Positions 7,727-15,869 of a DNA stretch of 64,000 nt are shown one piece after another (the stretch's first letter is position 1; each line of letters starts with the position of its first letter). This stretch comes from an uncultured Steroidobacter sp. Lineage in GTDB: Bacteria > Pseudomonadota > Gammaproteobacteria > Steroidobacterales > Steroidobacteraceae. Under the pieces are notes generated by a model. The model ran no database searches. It saw only the letters and a program-made list of their open reading frames with translations, and was not told where the DNA came from. The stretch is taken from contig CALMII010000020.1 of assembly GCA_937864115.1 (NCBI GenBank), positions 248,001-312,000 on the forward strand. The letters are read 5' to 3'. The position numbers were made by a program, and so were the translations under genes.

Positions 7727-9169
7727 ATGAACCACCTGACCAGAATCGTTGCGCTGCTGTTCCTGGGAATGACGGTGGCGACCGCTCAGACGGCTGCACC
7801 CACTCTCTCGCAGTTGACCGCCGCAATCGACAAGGCGCGCCAGGAGCAGGTCGATGCGCTGGCGCCGCGATCTTTTGCGGCCGCAGTCGAGGCGCGCGAT
7901 ACCGCGGCTCGGGATGCCGAACGCGGTCGCGATCCGCAGCGTATTCGTACGGAGCTGGATCAGGGCTTCACGGCGCTGCAGCGGGCGCAGGCAGCTGCGG
8001 TCGCCGCCCGCGAAACGTTGCGGACCGTGATTGCGACCCGCACCGATGCGCTCGGCGCGAATGCCCCGACACTGGCGGCGGAGGAATGGGCCCGCGCCGA
8101 TGATCGTTTCCGCGAAGCGGCGGCAGCGCTGGAAAAAAACGATCTCAAGAACGCACAACGTTATGCCGCCGAGGCCGACGTGCTGCTGCGCGATGTCGAG
8201 ATGACGGCGATCCGCAACGGCGTCGTGAATGAGGCGCGCGGTCTCATCGCACAGGCCGACGCGGCCAGAGTCGAAAAGTTCGCGCCGCGCACCATCGCCG
8301 CGGCGAAGCGCCATCTGTCGCAGGCGGAGCAGGAGATCAATCGCAATCGCTATGAACCGGGCGTCGCCGTGAATCATGCCGCGCAGGCCAGCTACGAGGC
8401 CCGTCATTCCATGTATCTGGCGAAGCTCATCGAGGCGACGCTCGAGAAGAAGGGCGAACAGGCCGGCGTCGAGGAACTGATCCTGTCGTGGGAGGCGCCG
8501 CTGCGCGAGATCGCCGCCGCGGTGGACGTTCCGGCGCGTTTCGACAATGGCATGCAGCCCGTCATGCAGGAACTGCGCAAGCAGGCCCAGGAGCAGCAGC
8601 GCGAGAACCAGCGCCTGAGCCGCGACCTGCAGGACCGCAACGACCAACTGGCCGCCATGAACACCGAGATGGAAAAGCTCGAAGCCCGTCTGGGCGGCGT
8701 CTCCCAGGAACGCATCGCCCTGCAGCGCCGGGTCGATGCGCAGGAGCGGCTGCGCGCCAACGTGGCACGCATCGAGAGTTCCTTCACTGCCGACGAAGCA
8801 CGCGTCTACCGGCAGGGCGAAGACGTGGTGATCTCGCTCACCGGCATCCGCTTCGCCTCCGGGCGCAGCACCATCGATGCAGCGAACGCGCCGCTGATGA
8901 ACAAGGTCCGCGACGCGCTGGCGCTGTTCCCCGATTCGACGATGGTCATGGAAGGCCACACCGATGCCAACGGCACCGATTCAGCCAATCTGATCCTGTC
9001 GCAGGATCGTGCGGATGCCGTGCGGACCTACCTCGTGAACAACTTCGGCATCAGCGCCGAGAAGATCAGCTCGATCGGCTACGGCGAAACGCGTCCTGTC
9101 GCCAGCAACGAAACGGCCGAAGGCCGGGCGCGCAATCGCCGTATCGATCTGATCATTCATGTGCGGTGA
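7727..9169 (+). CDS. OmpA-family outer-membrane/peptidoglycan linker with DUF4398-like and coiled-coil regions
   Basis: 480 residues. Residues 1-23 form a signal peptide (cleavage near ATAQT). The N-terminal half is Ala/Glu/Arg-rich helix resembling DUF4398. A heptad-rich coiled coil follows at about 275-340. The last 115 residues are an OmpA-like domain with FASGRSTID, the peptidoglycan-binding segment MEGHTDANGTDSANLILSQDRADAV and the closing GRARNRRIDL. It should sit in the periplasm, bind diaminopimelate in the cell wall and hold the helical arm towards a membrane. Start ATG 7727 gives the signal peptide directly. Confidence 0.9.
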   Translation: MNHLTRIVALLFLGMTVATAQTAAPTLSQLTAAIDKARQEQVDALAPRSFAAAVEARDTAARDAERGRDPQRIRTELDQGFTALQRAQAAAVAARETLRTVIATRTDALGANAPTLAAEEWARADDRFREAAAALEKNDLKNAQRYAAEADVLLRDVEMTAIRNGVVNEARGLIAQADAARVEKFAPRTIAAAKRHLSQAEQEINRNRYEPGVAVNHAAQASYEARHSMYLAKLIEATLEKKGEQAGVEELILSWEAPLREIAAAVDVPARFDNGMQPVMQELRKQAQEQQRENQRLSRDLQDRNDQLAAMNTEMEKLEARLGGVSQERIALQRRVDAQERLRANVARIESSFTADEARVYRQGEDVVISLTGIRFASGRSTIDAANAPLMNKVRDALALFPDSTMVMEGHTDANGTDSANLILSQDRADAVRTYLVNNFGISAEKISSIGYGETRPVASNETAEGRARNRRIDLIIHVR

Positions 9170-9179
9170 AGAGAGGCAA

Positions 9180-9350
9180 AGAGTAACCGCATAGAACGCA
9201 TAGAACGCATAGAAGAAAGAGAAAGGAAGTAGCCGCAAAAAGCGCAAAAGGCGCAAAAAAACAGGACTCCACATCCGAATCCTTTGCGCCTTTTGCGCTT
9301 TTTGCGGCCAGTTCTTCTGTTTTGCGTTCTATGCGTTCTTTGCGGTTACT
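9180..9350. repeat. Doubly nested inverted repeat (D-like outer arms, family C inner hairpin)
   Basis: Outer arms repeat AACCGCATAGAACGCATAG (9185-9212) against TCTATGCGTTCTTTGCGGTT (9329-9348). Inner arms are GCCGCAAAAAGCGCAAAAGG (9232-9251) against its inverse at about 9288-9307. The right outer arm supplies the stop codon (TAA, 9348-9346) of the minus-strand MoaE-MoeB fusion gene, so this element marks the gene's 3' end. Confidence 0.85.
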
Positions 9351-10926
9351 CCGGTATTCCTTGCCCGAGCCCTGCCAGGCCGCCGCTCAACGAATAGGCG
9401 TGCGGGAAGCCGTGCGAACGCAGGTGTTCGGCGGCGGCTTTGCTGCGGGCGCCACGGGCGCAGATCAGCAGGTATTTCCGTTCGGGGTCGAGCGTACTCG
9501 CATCCGCCAGCAGGACAGCGAGCGGAATGTGCCGGGAGGCGGCGGCGATCGGCGCTTCGCGGACTTCGCGCAGTTCGCGCACGTCGATGAGGGCGTAACC
9601 GGTTGCGGCTGCGAGGTTCGTCAGCGTCACTTCCAGATCGCGCGCAGGAACGTCGATCTCGCGGGCGTCATGCTGGCAGTCGGCGCGATGTGGGGTCCGC
9701 AGCTTGCGCTGTTCCAGGGTCAGCAGATCGATCAGCACCATTTCGTTCCTGAGCTGGCCGGGCAGGTTCAACAGCAGCTTCAGTGCTTCGAGTGCCTGCA
9801 GCGTGCCGAGGACGCCCGGTACGGGGCCGAGGACGCCGGCTTCGGCGCAATTGCCTACCAGGCCGTCGCGCGTGGCGTCAGGCCACAGGCAGCGCAGGCA
9901 GGCACTGTCCGGTTCGGCGCGATACACCTGCAGCTGGCCTTCGTACTGATACACGCTCGCGAAGATCGCTGGCTTGCGTGCTTTCACCGCGGCGTCGTTG
10001 ACGAGGAATTTCGTCGCGAAGTTGTCGCTGCACTCGACGACGAGGTCGTACCCGGACAGCAGTTGCAGTGCATTGTGTGCATCGATGCGCGGATGCGTAT
10101 GAATGTGTACTTCCGGATTCAACGCCTGCAGACGCCGTGCGGCGAGCTGCGCCTTGGGCTGGCCGACATCGCCCAGCGAATACAGCGGCTGGCGATGCAG
10201 GTTGCTGGCATCGAGCGTGTCCGACTCGGCGATGCCGAGCGTGCCGACGCCCGCGCCGGCCAGGTAGTTCAATACCGGAACGCCGAGTCCGCCGGCGCCG
10301 ATGACGAGCACGCGCGCCGCGCGCAGTTTCTGCTGCCCCGTCTCGCCGACTTCGCGCAGGGTGATCTGGCGGGAATAGTCGGGGAGGCTACAGGCTACAG
10401 GCTGCAGGCTGCAGGCCAGAGAGGAGGGATGGTGGTGATTGGCGCAGGCATCACTCTGGCCTGTCGCCTGTCGCCTGTCGCCTGTCGTCGCATCCCCATG
10501 CTCCGCACACCGCTCGCAATTCACCCACCCCGAATCCCCGCTGACGTAGTGCTCCTTCTTCCAGATCGGCACGCGATGTTTCACTTCGTCGATGATGAAG
10601 CGGCAGGCGGCGAAGGCTTCGGCGCGGTGGCGCGAGCTGACGCCGACCCACACCGCCATGTCGCCGATGGCGAGCGAACCGACGCGGTGTACGCAGGCGG
10701 CCTTGATGATGCCGAAGCGACGGATCGCTTCGGCGACGATGCGTTCGCCTTCCTTGTTGGCGAGCGCTTCGAATGCTTCGTATTCCAGGCGCGTGACGGC
10801 GAGTCCTTCGTTGTGATTGCGCACCCAGCCTTCGAAGGCGGCGTAGCCGCCCGCCGCGGGATCGGCGAGTTCGCGCCGATACGATTCGACATCGAGCGCG
10901 CTGTTGCTGAAGCCGAAGGATTTCAT
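9346..10926 (-). CDS. moaE-moeB: MoaE-MoeB-rhodanese fusion (molybdopterin synthase large subunit + MoaD-activating enzyme)
   Basis: 526 residues in one frame. Residues 1-143 are MoaE, with WKKEHY and the terminal WVNCERC. Residues about 144-182 are a low-complexity linker encoded by a family E palindrome. Residues 183-425 are MoeB/ThiF: it resumes exactly at YSRQITLREVGETGQQKL, with GAGGLG at 210-215 and CLRC zinc ligands. The last 90 residues are a rhodanese with the active Cys in LICARGARS. MoeB adenylates the MoaD C-terminus, the rhodanese would supply sulfur, and MoaE builds molybdopterin. The second MoeB zinc pair, usually CPxC, reads CQHD here. ATGA overlap with mobA-moaD upstream. Confidence 0.9.
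   Translation of the reverse strand: MKSFGFSNSALDVESYRRELADPAAGGYAAFEGWVRNHNEGLAVTRLEYEAFEALANKEGERIVAEAIRRFGIIKAACVHRVGSLAIGDMAVWVGVSSRHRAEAFAACRFIIDEVKHRVPIWKKEHYVSGDSGWVNCERCAEHGDATTGDRRQATGQSDACANHHHPSSLACSLQPVACSLPDYSRQITLREVGETGQQKLRAARVLVIGAGGLGVPVLNYLAGAGVGTLGIAESDTLDASNLHRQPLYSLGDVGQPKAQLAARRLQALNPEVHIHTHPRIDAHNALQLLSGYDLVVECSDNFATKFLVNDAAVKARKPAIFASVYQYEGQLQVYRAEPDSACLRCLWPDATRDGLVGNCAEAGVLGPVPGVLGTLQALEALKLLLNLPGQLRNEMVLIDLLTLEQRKLRTPHRADCQHDAREIDVPARDLEVTLTNLAAATGYALIDVRELREVREAPIAAASRHIPLAVLLADASTLDPERKYLLICARGARSKAAAEHLRSHGFPHAYSLSGGLAGLGQGIPE
10386..10490. repeat. Family E palindrome inside the moaE-moeB coding sequence
   Basis: The left arm is tandem GGCTACA/GGCTGCA heptamers (10386-10420); the right arm is tandem CCTGTCG heptamers (10453-10490). 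The arms share CTCTGGCCTG at their inner ends. The element is read in frame and joins the MoaE and MoeB domains. Confidence 0.88.
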
Positions 10927-11777
10927 CCGCCGGCCACCGGAGGAATGAAGACGATCGTGTCGCCGTCGCGCACGGGTGCGTTCCAGTCGGCGAATTCGGA
11001 GTTGATCGCGACTTTCAGCTGTTGCGGCGCCAGCTTGAACGGATGACGCGTCTGCAGCTCGGCGTAGAGTTCGGCGGGTGTTGCCGCTGTCGTGGAGACG
11101 GATTCGTCGCTGCGTCCGGCCTGTTCGCGGAACAGCGCGAAATACTGCACGCGAACTGCTTTGCGACTCGCCGGCTCATCGCTTCGAGGGCTGCGCAGCG
11201 CTGCGCTCGCCGCAACGAATTCGTCCGCCGTATTCACGTTGTCCAGCGAACGCGGATCGGGCAGGTCGAGCAGCTGCGTGTCGGAATTGATCAGAAACTT
11301 GCGCGGGCACTGCTTGCCCGCATCGACATGGGCCTGCAGCGGCTCGCGCGCGGCAGGTTCCCAGATCGCGCACAGCGGCTCGGGCAGGCCGTCGTGACTG
11401 CTGCAGTAGGCGGTCGCAAGGCATGACGGATTGCGATGCGCGATCAGATGATCGAGTGTGGCGCGCGTCAGGAACGGCAGGTCGCACGCCACGATCAGCC
11501 ACGCGGCCTTCGGATGCTGCGCCAGCGCCGCGGAAATGCCGGCGATGGGGCCGGTGCCGGGCCGGCGATCGACGATCTGCGGGAAGTTCGCGCGCGTCGG
11601 TTCATCGCGTTGATCGGGGCGCACGGAAACGAACGTGGCTGCACAGACCTGCGACACGAGGTCGTAGGCCCACGCCAGTTGCGACTGTCCGTGATACGCG
11701 AGCGCCGCCTTGTCGCGCTGCATGCGCGTGCTGGCGCCGCCAGCGAGAATCAATCCGAACAGCGCGGGCGTGCTCAT
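10923..11777 (-). CDS. mobA-moaD: MobA-MoaD fusion (molybdenum cofactor guanylyltransferase + molybdopterin synthase small subunit)
   Basis: 284 residues. Residues 1-190 are a MobA-like nucleotidyltransferase with [11 protein letters not shown], the Lys of [15 protein letters not shown] and VACDLPF. Residues about 203-284 are a ubiquitin-like MoaD, starting [14 protein letters not shown] and ending in PPVAGG, whose terminal Gly-Gly is activated by MoeB and carries the thiocarboxylate. The C-terminus must be free, and it is, because MoaD is the second domain. Start ATG 11777 overlaps the moaC stop (ATGA), and the stop overlaps the moaE start in the same way, so the genes are translationally coupled. 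Confidence 0.92.
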   Translation of the reverse strand: MSTPALFGLILAGGASTRMQRDKAALAYHGQSQLAWAYDLVSQVCAATFVSVRPDQRDEPTRANFPQIVDRRPGTGPIAGISAALAQHPKAAWLIVACDLPFLTRATLDHLIAHRNPSCLATAYCSSHDGLPEPLCAIWEPAAREPLQAHVDAGKQCPRKFLINSDTQLLDLPDPRSLDNVNTADEFVAASAALRSPRSDEPASRKAVRVQYFALFREQAGRSDESVSTTAATPAELYAELQTRHPFKLAPQQLKVAINSEFADWNAPVRDGDTIVFIPPVAGG

Positions 11778-12241
11778 CCGATGTCGCTCTTGCCGCCGCG
11801 CTTCTCGACCAGCCTGGTCTGCACGATGGCGATGTCGTGCGAGAGCGCCTTGCACATGTCGTAGATCGTGAGCGCCGCGATGCTGGCGCCCGTCAATGCT
11901 TCCATTTCCACGCCCGTCTTGTGATGGACCGAAACCGTGCAACGCACCAGCGCATCATCGCCGTCCATGTCGATCTGCACCTTGCAGTTCTCGATGCCGA
12001 GCGGATGACAGAAGGGAATCAGTTCGTGCGTACGCTTCGCGGCCATCACGCCGGCAATGATCGCCGTCTGAAACACCGGCCCCTTCGCCGTGCTGAATCC
12101 CTGCACCCGCAACGCATGCGCGACCTCTGCCGGAAACCGCACGCGCGTCTCCGCCGTCGCGGTGCGTTTCGCGACGGTCTTGTCGCCGACGTCGACCATG
12201 GTCGGGAGGTTGGCGGAGTCGATGTGGGAGAAGGGAGGCAT
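11774..12241 (-). CDS. moaC: Cyclic pyranopterin monophosphate synthase
   Basis: 155 residues, full length. With MoaA it converts GTP to cyclic pyranopterin monophosphate. Visible signatures are [18 protein letters not shown] at the start, [12 protein letters not shown] and the active-site block [11 protein letters not shown] with KALSHDI. It is the third gene of the minus-strand Moco operon. A family E palindrome fills the 114 bases between it and moaA, and its ATG lies just beside the repeat. Confidence 0.96.
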   Translation of the reverse strand: MPPFSHIDSANLPTMVDVGDKTVAKRTATAETRVRFPAEVAHALRVQGFSTAKGPVFQTAIIAGVMAAKRTHELIPFCHPLGIENCKVQIDMDGDDALVRCTVSVHHKTGVEMEALTGASIAALTIYDMCKALSHDIAIVQTRLVEKRGGKSDIG

Positions 12242-12248
12242 GAGGAAA

Positions 12249-12345
12249 GGCTACAGGCTACAGGCTACAGGCTACAGCCGGAGAATACCGCGGTAGATGG
12301 TGGTGAGGCATCCGGCCAGTCGCCTGTAGCCTGTAGCCAGCAGCC
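12249..12345. repeat. Family E palindrome between moaA and moaC
   Basis: Four tandem GGCTACA heptamers at 12249-12277 face CCTGTAGCCTGTAGCC at about 12323-12338. CCGGCCAGTCG lies at the inner edge of the right arm. It interrupts an operon, so transcripts will contain the hairpin. Confidence 0.88.
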
Positions 12346-12355
12346 ATCGGCGGCG

Positions 12356-13402
12356 TCAGCCGCCGATGTAGTACATCTCGATCTTCCGCAACGCATGCTC
12401 CCGGCTGCTCAGCGTCGCGCGCTGTTCGCTGTAGCGGTCGCCGCGTTGCCGCCAGGTATCGAAGATCAGCGTGCGCAGTTCGTCGTCGCTGGCGCCGGAG
12501 CGCAGGGGGGCGCGCAGATCCGTGCCGTGCGTCGCGAACAGGCAGGTGTAGAGCACGCCTTCCGAAGACAGGCGGGCGCGGGTGCAGGCGCCGCAGAAGG
12601 GATGGGTGACCGAGGAGATGAAACCGATCTCGCCGGCGCCGTCGTCGAATGCATAGCGTTCCGCCACTTCGCCGCGATAGTTTTCTTCGACGGGATGCAG
12701 CGGCCAGCGCGCGCTGATGCGTTCGAGCAGTTCGCGCGACGGCACGACGCGATCGAGGCTCCAGTGATTGCGGTTGCCGACATCCATGTATTCGATGAAG
12801 CGCACGATGACCGGCGTGCCGCGGAAGCGTTCGACCAGGTCGAGCGCGGTGTGATCATTGAGTCCGCGCTCGACCACGGCATTGATCTTGATCGGCGCGA
12901 GTCCGGCGTCGAGCGCCGCCTGGATGCCTTCGAGCACGCGATCGCGTTCGGCGAATCCGCCGCTCATCTGCCTGAAGATGTCGGGATCGAGCGAATCGAG
13001 GCTCACGGTGATGCGCTGCAGGCCGTTGGCCTTCAGCTGCGCTGCATGCTGTGCGAGCAGCACGGCGTTGGTGGTGAGCGCAACGTCCTGGACGCCTTCG
13101 ATCGCCGTGAGTTCGCCGACGAGTTCCGGCAGGTTCGGCCGCAGCAGCGGCTCGCCGCCGGTGAGGCGCACTTTCCTGACGCCCAGTTCCACGAACACCC
13201 GCGTGAGGCGCGCGATCTCTTCGAACGACAGACGCTCGCTGGATTTCAGGAAGCGATAGTGCTCGTGGAAGGTTTCCTTCGGCATGCAGTACGGGCAACG
13301 GAAGTTGCACCGGTCCATCACCGAAATGCGCAGGTCGTGCAGCGGCCGGCCCAGCGTGTCGCGAGGGCGGGGAGTGACGGGCATGTTGACGATCTGCGCC
13401 AT
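12356..13402 (-). CDS. moaA: GTP 3',8-cyclase (radical SAM)
   Basis: 348 residues. The SAM-binding iron-sulfur cluster ligands are Cys32, Cys36 and Cys39 in CNFRCPYC. The second cluster is held by FCGACTRARL and YTCLF near residue 270. The chain ends in YIGG, the di-Gly tail that reaches into the active site in this family. It catalyses the first committed step of Moco synthesis. The gene lies 7 bases after moeA and precedes moaC across a family E repeat. Start ATG 13402 gives MAQIVNMPV; ATG 13384 is a less likely alternative. Confidence 0.96.
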   Translation of the reverse strand: MAQIVNMPVTPRPRDTLGRPLHDLRISVMDRCNFRCPYCMPKETFHEHYRFLKSSERLSFEEIARLTRVFVELGVRKVRLTGGEPLLRPNLPELVGELTAIEGVQDVALTTNAVLLAQHAAQLKANGLQRITVSLDSLDPDIFRQMSGGFAERDRVLEGIQAALDAGLAPIKINAVVERGLNDHTALDLVERFRGTPVIVRFIEYMDVGNRNHWSLDRVVPSRELLERISARWPLHPVEENYRGEVAERYAFDDGAGEIGFISSVTHPFCGACTRARLSSEGVLYTCLFATHGTDLRAPLRSGASDDELRTLIFDTWRQRGDRYSEQRATLSSREHALRKIEMYYIGG

Positions 13403-13409
13403 GCTGCGG

Positions 13410-14612
13410 CTACCAGCGGTAGAACGGGACGACCGTGCCCGGCGGCACGAGCGTCGGCCCGGGCGGCAATTCGACGAATCCGTCGGTGCCGATCAGGGAA
13501 GTGAAATCTCCCGAGCCCTTCGTCGGACGCGGCCTGGCCAGCCTCTGGGCGGCGGTTTCGGGGACGCACTGCACCGGCAGAAAGAAAGCCAGCGGCGGTT
13601 TCACGTTGACGGCTTCCGCCAGGGCGATGCGCTCCGCGGCATTCTGCGACGCGCCCATGGCTGCTGCCAACCCCGGCAGCACGTAGCGGCTCAGGCATAC
13701 GAGCGTGGAGACAGGGTTTCCCGGCAGCGCGTATACGGTTCGCCCCTGCGTCGAGGGTGTCGTGCCGACACCGAACCACATGGGTTTGCCGGGTCGCTGT
13801 GCGATCTTGTGGAAGACCACGCCGATGCCGAGTTCCGTCAGCACCTGCGGCACGAAATCGAATTTGCCCATCGAGACGCCGCCGCTCAGGATCAGCACGT
13901 CGTGCGTGTCGAGATGCAGGCGCAGGCGCTGGCGCAGCGTGTCGAGATCGTCCGGCAGATGATCCTGCGCCACGTGGCCGTAGCCGCGTCGTTGCAGCGA
14001 GGCGAGCACGCCGTAGGCATTGGAGCGATAGATCTGCCAGTCCTGCACGGGTTCGCCCGGCTCGATCAGTTCATCGCCGGTCGAGATCACCACGATGCGC
14101 GGCGAGCGGCTCACCAGCGCGCGCGACAGTCCCGAGGAGGCGATCACTGCGACCTCCGGCGGGCCGAGCCGCGTGCCCGGCTGCAGCAGGGGTTCGCCGG
14201 CGCGACAGTCGAGGCCGCGCGAATGAACGTTCATGCCCGGCGTCGCGACGACGTCGTCGGCGAGCGTGGCCACGCCATCGTCAATGGAAATCCGCTCGAC
14301 CGGTACGACGCAGTCGCAGCCGGTGGGCGCCACCGCTCCGGTCATCACTTCGAAACAGGCCTCGCCGTCGGCGAGCACCTTGCGCGGCGCGCCGGCCGCC
14401 TGCGTGCCGGCGATGCGGAACGATCGACGCCCCGCCGCGCTGGCGAAAGCGATGCCGTCCATGGTGACGCGGTCGAACGGCGGCTGATCGCGCGATGCGA
14501 CGATCGGCTCGCGCAGCACCTGGCCGATCAGGTGCGTGAGCGGCACCGATTCCGGTTCGAGCGGCGTGACATGGCGGGCGATCGCGGCGACGGCGTCGGC
14601 GGGTGAAAGCAT
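13410..14612 (-). CDS. moeA: Molybdopterin molybdenumtransferase
   Basis: 400 residues. MoeA inserts molybdate into adenylylated molybdopterin. Signatures include PPFDRVTMDGIAF near residue 55, TGAVAPTGCDCVVPVE, the MPT-binding ISTGDELIEPG, SGGVSMGKFDFV and the PGNPVST loop. It is the first gene of the five-gene Moco operon. Start ATG 14612 (MLSPADAV) is the usual family start. The upstream spacer contains a triple REP composite, and I see no recognisable Moco riboswitch there. Confidence 0.95.
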   Translation of the reverse strand: MLSPADAVAAIARHVTPLEPESVPLTHLIGQVLREPIVASRDQPPFDRVTMDGIAFASAAGRRSFRIAGTQAAGAPRKVLADGEACFEVMTGAVAPTGCDCVVPVERISIDDGVATLADDVVATPGMNVHSRGLDCRAGEPLLQPGTRLGPPEVAVIASSGLSRALVSRSPRIVVISTGDELIEPGEPVQDWQIYRSNAYGVLASLQRRGYGHVAQDHLPDDLDTLRQRLRLHLDTHDVLILSGGVSMGKFDFVPQVLTELGIGVVFHKIAQRPGKPMWFGVGTTPSTQGRTVYALPGNPVSTLVCLSRYVLPGLAAAMGASQNAAERIALAEAVNVKPPLAFFLPVQCVPETAAQRLARPRPTKGSGDFTSLIGTDGFVELPPGPTLVPPGTVVPFYRW

Positions 14613-14663
14613 GAGCCGATTGTGGCAGATCGACTCGCGCAAACGAAAACGCCCGGCGAGGGC

Positions 14664-14750
14664 CTGTGGGGCCGGCTTTAGCCGGCTCTTGATCTTGCAG
14701 GTCAGGCTTCAGCCTGGCGATTCCGAGGCCGGCTGAAGCCGGCCCCACAG
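14664..14750. repeat. Family A REP, three half-units (BIME-like)
   Basis: CTGTGGGGCCGGCTTTAGCC, then a diverged GCAGGTCAGGCTTCAGCCTG, then GGCCGGCTGAAGCCGGCCCC ending in CACAG. This mosaic of GC-type and TCAG-type half-units is typical of BIMEs. It lies between the moeA start and the first small periplasmic gene. Confidence 0.88.
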
Positions 14751-14766
14751 TAAGAAGAAGCGAAGA

Positions 14767-15117
14767 TCAGCCGCGTGCCTTGAACACACGCACCTGCTCG
14801 TTGAACTCCTTCGCCTTGGACTGCAGTTCCTCGACCGCTGCGTTCAGCTTCTTGGACTGCATGGTCTTGACCTGCATGAGCTGCGCCGTGCCCACCGCCT
14901 TCGTCTTGGTCTCTTCGTCCAGACAGGCGCCGAACGCCTTCACCTCGGCGTCGTAGGTCTTGAATGCCGTCATGGCGGCGACCATCTCGGCTTCGCTCGC
15001 GGTTTTGCCGTCGGGGATCGACGCCGGGGCCTTGGGGTACACGCAATCGGCATGCGCCGAGAGTGACAGGCTCGCGAAGGCCAGAATCGCAAGGCAATGG
15101 GTCTTGGTCAGCGTCAT
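14767..15117 (-). CDS. Small periplasmic helical protein, paralogue 1
   Basis: 116 residues. A signal peptide ends near AHA (residue 23). The mature protein begins DCVYPKAPASIPDGKTASEAEM, a block shared by the next two genes, followed by two long helices and the shared tail FNEQVRVFKARG. Two Cys (in DCVYPKAP and FGACLDE) are conserved in all three paralogues and could form a disulfide. I do not recognise the family. The three genes lie between the Moco operon and modBC on the Moco strand, but no functional link is shown by sequence. Confidence 0.8.
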   Translation of the reverse strand: MTLTKTHCLAILAFASLSLSAHADCVYPKAPASIPDGKTASEAEMVAAMTAFKTYDAEVKAFGACLDEETKTKAVGTAQLMQVKTMQSKKLNAAVEELQSKAKEFNEQVRVFKARG

Positions 15118-15283
15118 CGCTCAGATCTCCGATAGAGGTTCAATGAAAATCGTCAGGCCGCGAATCACGCGGCGCCTGCACAGGTCATCGGCACCGATGG
15201 GGAGGGCTTGATGCGCGTGCAGGTGCGGCTTTGTGCAACTGCGACATGAGTCGCAGGGTGCGCGGACTGCAGTGCGGCCGGTA

Positions 15284-15631
15284 TCAGCCGCGTGCCTTGA
15301 AGATGCGAACCTGTTCGTTGAACTGCTTGGCCTTTGCCTGCAGTTCGTCGACGGCGGCGTTCAGTTTCTTGGTCTTCATGGTCTTGAGCTGCATCAGCTG
15401 GGCGCTGCCGGACCGGCCATTCACTTCCTCTTCGAGGCAGTTGCCGAAGGCCTGCACTTCCTCGTTGTAGGTCTTGAAGGCCGTCATGGCGGCGAGCATT
15501 TCCTGCTCCGTGGCCGTCTTGCCGTCGGGAATGGTGGCCGGGGCCTTCGGGAATGCGCATTCGGCCTGCGCCGAGGCGGCGAAGCCGGCGAGGGCGGCGG
15601 TGAACACAATCGCGGCGATCAGGTTCTTCAT
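15284..15631 (-). CDS. Small periplasmic helical protein, paralogue 2
   Basis: 115 residues from ATG 15631. It has a signal peptide ending at AQA and a mature start ECAFPKAPATIPDGKTATEQEM. The tail FNEQVRIFKARG is almost identical to that of paralogue 1, and the two Cys are kept (ECAFP, FGNCLEE). It is closest to paralogue 1, separated by about 165 bases without a gene. The conserved PKAPASIPDGKTAT element and helical body suggest one protein family amplified by tandem duplication. Function unknown. Confidence 0.8.
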   Translation of the reverse strand: MKNLIAAIVFTAALAGFAASAQAECAFPKAPATIPDGKTATEQEMLAAMTAFKTYNEEVQAFGNCLEEEVNGRSGSAQLMQLKTMKTKKLNAAVDELQAKAKQFNEQVRIFKARG

Positions 15632-15796
15632 CTCTCCATCTCCGTGCGACACAGGGTTACCCGCGGAACGGGGCCGATCGAATCCCTGAATCGGCCCGCG
15701 CGGCGCAGGACTTGAGAGATGCGGCGGCGCGTTCTTCACATAACCGAGGCCGCCTTCCCCGATTCGTGACCTGCGCCACGATCCCGACGCCGTAAA

Positions 15797-15840
15797 TGCA
15801 AAACGCCCGGCGCTCGCAATCGAGCGGCCGGGCGTTTTGT
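15797..15840. terminator. Bidirectional intrinsic terminator
   Basis: AAAACGCCCGG at 15800-15810 pairs with CCGGGCGTTTT at 15828-15838, with CGCTCG/CGAGCG extending the stem around a short loop. A/T tracts on both sides allow termination in either direction. It follows paralogue 3 on the minus strand. Confidence 0.85.
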
Positions 15841-15869
15841 GTGCTCGTTCCCGCGTGTGCGGGAGAAGA

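Noticed and set aside
9322..11046. Plus-strand open frame of 574 codons
   Set aside because: Antisense to the MoaE-MoeB fusion; no recognisable domain, and the real gene on the other strand has clear catalytic motifs.
12249..12345. CRISPR-like array because of tandem short repeats
   Set aside because: The unit is a 7-base heptamer without spacers and the array is inverted on itself; no cas gene is nearby.
11423..13504. Plus-strand open frame of 693 codons
   Set aside because: Antisense to moaA, moaC and mobA; composition is that of a shadow frame.
14613..14766. Moco riboswitch before moeA
   Set aside because: The spacer is accounted for by a triple REP element; I could not fold a Moco-type aptamer from what remains by eye.
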